Made by a program: the position numbers and the translations under genes. Shown here in pieces: positions 62,901-64,000 of a stretch of 64,000 nucleotides of DNA (its first letter is position 1; each line of letters starts with the position of its first letter). The DNA comes from Watersipora subatra (lineage: Eukaryota > Bryozoa > Gymnolaemata > Cheilostomatida > Watersiporidae): NCBI RefSeq assembly GCF_963576615.1, contig NC_088714.1:42750072-42814071 (forward strand), given 5' to 3'. The notes beneath the pieces were generated by a model. It was not told the DNA's origin. It worked only from the letters and a program-made list of their open reading frames with translations, and made no database searches.

Positions 62901-63655
62901 GAACAGTTAGTCAGTGAACAGCTAGTCAGTGAACAGCTAGTCAGTAAACAGCTAGTCAGTGAACAGTTAGTCAGTGAACAGCTAGTCAGTGAACAGTTAG
63001 TCAGTGAACAGCTAGTAAGTGAACAGTTACTCAGTGAACAGCTAGTCAGTAAACAGCTAGTCAGTGAACAGCTAGTCAGTAAACAGTTAGTCAGTGAACA
63101 GCTAATCAGTAAACAGTAAGTCAGTGAGCAGCTAGTCGATGAACAGCTAGTCAATAAACAGCTAGCTAGTCGTCTAGTAATTCGCAGACAACTAGTCACA
63201 TATAAAACAATATTAAAAGTGCGGCATTAACCTTATTAATAATATTTGCAGATCTAATAAAAATGTTATACTTGAACACTAAACAAATCAATACTACTTG
63301 AGAGGTAATGCAACCTTTTGTTGTTGTGTGCCATGAGTCGCTGTAAGTCCTGGCTAAGCTGAATCCGCTTCTGTTCACTGCAACCATGTAGAACAAGTGT
63401 GAAATGCAGTGACATCCATTCTCACTATTACATCGCTTATGACTGACAAGAGAAACTCCTTGACGAATGATTGTTTGATTTCACCACAATACTTTAAAGA
63501 TAGTTTAATAAAAAAACATCAAGATGCATTTTTTCAAAAGTGATGTGATTTGCACAAATCAAAGGAGTTATCAAACAGATGAATAAATTGCTGATACGGT
63601 TTTGAACAGACCTGGCAATAAGCTGGGCTTGCGAGTCATCCAAAAGAGGATCCAT
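44970..63655 (-). CDS. Kizuna-like centrosomal coiled-coil protein (16 exons)
   Basis: Exons in coding order: 63655-63612, 63377-63315, 62180-62018, 61881-61798, 61647-61566, 60683-60348, 59923-59853, 57710-57641, 54965-54836, 54201-53774, 52053-51982, 51506-51411, 50857-50683, 50228-50112, 47876-47743 and 45082-44970 (TGA). Every junction is GT/AG and in phase; the total of 2178 nt gives 725 residues. Residues 15-115 are a charged coiled coil (SEQKRIQLSQDL, QREKSLQRNQ, DEYEEYIERIYPQW) that aligns by eye with the N-terminal coil of vertebrate Kizuna, which stabilises pericentriolar material. The middle is Ser/Pro-rich and disordered. Near the C-terminus are an Asp/Ser patch with a short helix (DDSDSDDSMTRAILQLEY) and an acidic-aromatic end (DDELPEDEFFYP). 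Length is close to human Kizuna (about 670). The exon 5 donor could instead be at 61581, and the exon 13 acceptor is NAGNAG-like. Gene structure is firm; the name is tentative. Confidence 0.72.
45463..47180. repeat. 24-bp minisatellite, about 70 copies (1.7 kb)
   Basis: Unit AGCTCTATTAAATATTATAA AAGT with recurrent variants (AAGTATTATACAAGT, CAAATATTATAAAAGT, GCCCTATCAAAT). It fills most of the last intron (45083-47742). The period of 24 keeps frames open: an apparent 451-residue minus-strand frame (NRATFIIF repeats) is an artefact. Confidence 0.95.
47503..47756. repeat. 22-bp minisatellite spanning the exon 15 donor, about 11 copies
   Basis: Plus-strand unit CAGCCCTATGACTGTCACTC AC. Read in gene orientation each unit carries GGGCTG/GTGAGTGAC, a strong 5' splice site. 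The first unit supplies the donor of the exon ending at 47743. Confidence 0.9.
48455..48680 (+). repeat. tRNA-derived SINE, second type
   Basis: TAGTCTAGAGGCTGAGAAT resembles an A-box and GGTTCAATACC is a good B-box, about 60 bp apart. The internal CACCTG-CAACACC stretch is not like the other SINE family here. Confidence 0.5.
49520..49635. mobile_element. 116-bp MITE of the TA-flanked family
   Basis: Ends CCGCAAAACCTCTATTTGAA and TTCAATTAGAGGTTTTACAG are near-perfect inverted repeats within TA dinucleotides (49518-49519, 49636-49637). Internal GGCGGTCAAATAGAGGTGGC is shared with the elements at 4725 and 57848; this copy is only the two ends joined. Confidence 0.8.
51115..51275. repeat. Tandem repeat of about 43 bp, 3-4 copies
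   Basis: Diverged units of AGCAGATAACTCCCTGTTAT AGATGTAGAGACTGTGTG in Kizuna-like intron 12. Confidence 0.75.
51560..51735. repeat. 42-bp tandem repeat, about 4 copies
   Basis: Unit TATACTACAGTTGACTACAG CGCATTTAGGCATGTGAGTC AT in intron 11. Period divisible by 3; both strands stay open. Confidence 0.85.
52054..53773 (-). other. Kizuna-like intron 10
   Basis: Apart from the dispersed repeat at 52368-52830, unremarkable AT-rich intron; no further exon fits the flanking phase-1 junctions. Confidence 0.45.
52368..52830. repeat. Dispersed repeat family copy
   Basis: TTCATGCTGCATTTCTTCCA at the left and TTCAACTCACTCAAAAATTT to the right match the 17.2-18.0 kb copy, including the AT-rich middle (TTAGATAGCTATGAAAGCCA). 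Intron 10 of the Kizuna-like gene. Confidence 0.65.
54383..54805. repeat. 22-bp minisatellite with higher-order pattern
   Basis: Unit ATAAGGTTACCAACACACTA AT, about 19 copies. A block of units (with TTTAAGGTTA variants) itself recurs, suggesting multi-unit duplication. Intron 9. Confidence 0.9.
54966..57640 (-). other. Kizuna-like intron 8
   Basis: Mostly unique AT-rich sequence (55.0-57.0 kb) with no supported exon, then the 21-bp array at 57113-57600, which ends about 40 bp from the exon 8 donor. Confidence 0.45.
57113..57600. repeat. 21-bp minisatellite, about 23 copies
   Basis: Unit GTCATTGAGAGGGAGTATAT T, very homogeneous apart from the right end (GAGCATATT, CCATTAAG). All frames on both strands stay open for about 160 codons; artefacts. 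Confidence 0.95.
57848..59237. mobile_element. TA-flanked TIR element, 1.4 kb, copy 2
   Basis: Ends CCGTAAAACATCTATTTG and AATTAGAGGTTTTACAG lie within TA dinucleotides (57846-57847, 59238-59239). Subterminal GTGGCGGTCAAAT repeats are at both ends. Internal sequence matches 4725-6220 in the opposite orientation. A 69-codon frame at 58791-59000 (NYFRGVAFKVLTKKKLKAL) corresponds to sequence in the other copy too, but I cannot assign it to a transposase. Inside intron 7. Confidence 0.75.
59352..59730. repeat. 21-bp minisatellite, about 18 copies
   Basis: Unit AATCAACTACATTTCTGTCA G with T/C alternation (CTGTCAG/CTGCCAG). Intron 7 of the Kizuna-like gene. The open frame 59382-59792 (ESTTFLS repeats) is an artefact. 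Confidence 0.93.
60738..61232. repeat. 21-bp minisatellite carrying donor-like motifs, about 23 copies
   Basis: Plus-strand unit AGCAACTCACCAGACGTGTA T. In gene orientation each unit reads GTCTG/GTGAGTTGC, a good 5' splice-site match. It occupies intron 5 (60684-61565) between real exons. Four long open frames run through it because the period is a multiple of 3. Confidence 0.95.
62018..62180 (-). CDS. Kizuna-like exon 3: main coiled-coil exon
   Basis: 163 nt encoding a helix rich in Gln, Arg, Lys and Glu (SDVLKKIQLKSQMESLRSQ, then RNQMIRRQMQEFEASMS). The acceptor is the TTTGTAG at 62181-62182, which restores the phase left by exon 2. A closer AG at 62147 would break it. Confidence 0.75.
62345..63168. 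repeat. 15-bp minisatellite, about 55 copies
   Basis: Unit GTCAGTGAACAGCTA with AAACAG and GTTAG variants, filling most of intron 2 (62181-63314). A block of about 180 bp (roughly 62.69-62.87 kb) recurs at 62.87-63.05 kb, including the GTTACTCAG variant, pointing to segmental expansion. The 284-residue minus-strand frame (Ser-Cys-Leu-Thr repeats) is an artefact. Confidence 0.95.
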
Positions 63656-64000
63656 GATCAATCAAAGGAATTATGTAACTTTAAGAATCTTTGTCCAATA
63701 CTCTCTCAGTGTCACGATAGCAGCTGTAATTAATGCTGTGAATTAAAGAAAAAACTAAGCAGTTGCAAGAATAAAATTAACTAGAAATTCCCCTGTCATA
63801 CAGCCCACGACCAAAGTGATAATGGAACAAGAAAGGGTACTGCCAGTTGGGAAATGCAATATTAACAGTCAAATGGCACTGCAGTGCAATAGGAGAACTG
63901 CAATGGTAGCTGCAATGGTTGCTGTAATGTACTGGGTGTTATTATGTACAACAAACTGCAATAATGAAAGGAAAAGATTATATGTTTATATCTCTCCACT
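63656..64000 (-). promoter_or_regulatory. Presumed 5' UTR and promoter side of the Kizuna-like gene
   Basis: The ATG at 63655 opens the coil-encoding frame and sits 44 nt before the first intron. Upstream sequence shows no TATA box I would trust; CTGCAATGG-type short repeats lie near 63880-63930. The start assignment rests on frame only; a further upstream exon is possible. Confidence 0.35.

Noticed and set aside
62345-63199. 284-codon open frame of Ser/Cys/Leu/Thr repeats
   Set aside because: Translation of the 15-bp array within an intron; no start context, no domain.

Overview
The window is eukaryotic and reads as an AT-rich invertebrate animal genome. Its coding DNA is split into short exons with GT/AG introns whose phases can be followed across junctions. 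A paired-like homeobox gene with a CVC domain occurs twice, and the non-coding DNA is packed with minisatellites, tRNA-derived SINEs, small terminal-inverted-repeat elements and decayed non-LTR retrotransposons. A marine spiralian (mollusc- or bryozoan-like) is my guess; nothing here fixes the phylum.

Layout. (1) 1390-4483, plus strand: last three exons of an hnRNP U-like RNA-binding protein with an unusual Met/Gln/Asn/Gly repeat tail; earlier exons lie left of the window. (2) 7335-20376, minus strand: complete five-exon Vsx (Chx10-like) gene, 'Vsx-A', 384 residues. (3) 26521-42478, minus strand: a second complete Vsx gene, 'Vsx-B', six exons, 346 residues. It lies head-to-tail upstream of Vsx-A, with 6.1 kb between them. 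(4) 44970-63655, minus strand: a 16-exon gene for a coiled-coil, Ser/acid-rich protein of about 725 residues that resembles the centrosomal protein Kizuna. The hnRNP U-like gene converges on Vsx-A; the other three genes all point the same way.

The two Vsx genes share intron positions in and after the homeodomain but differ in three ways. Only Vsx-B has an intron at homeodomain residue 5. Only Vsx-A keeps a C-terminal RV-like motif. Their N-terminal octapeptides differ. Both would act as nuclear transcription factors of visual or interneuron lineages.

Repeats dominate the rest. Over half of the larger Kizuna-like introns carry their own minisatellite (periods 15, 21, 22 and 24 bp). Two of these arrays repeat a strong 5' splice-site sequence in the sense strand of the gene. 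A 115-bp element at 1172-1286 has perfect 16-bp inverted ends and a perfect 10-bp target duplication. A TA-flanked element family occurs at 4725, 49520 and 57848. LINE relics with a restriction-like endonuclease domain lie inside Vsx-B introns. About 390 bp of a Vsx-B intron, starting exactly at its 3' splice site, is copied 13 kb away into another Vsx-B intron. No rRNA, intact tRNA, CRISPR or bacterial-type feature was seen.
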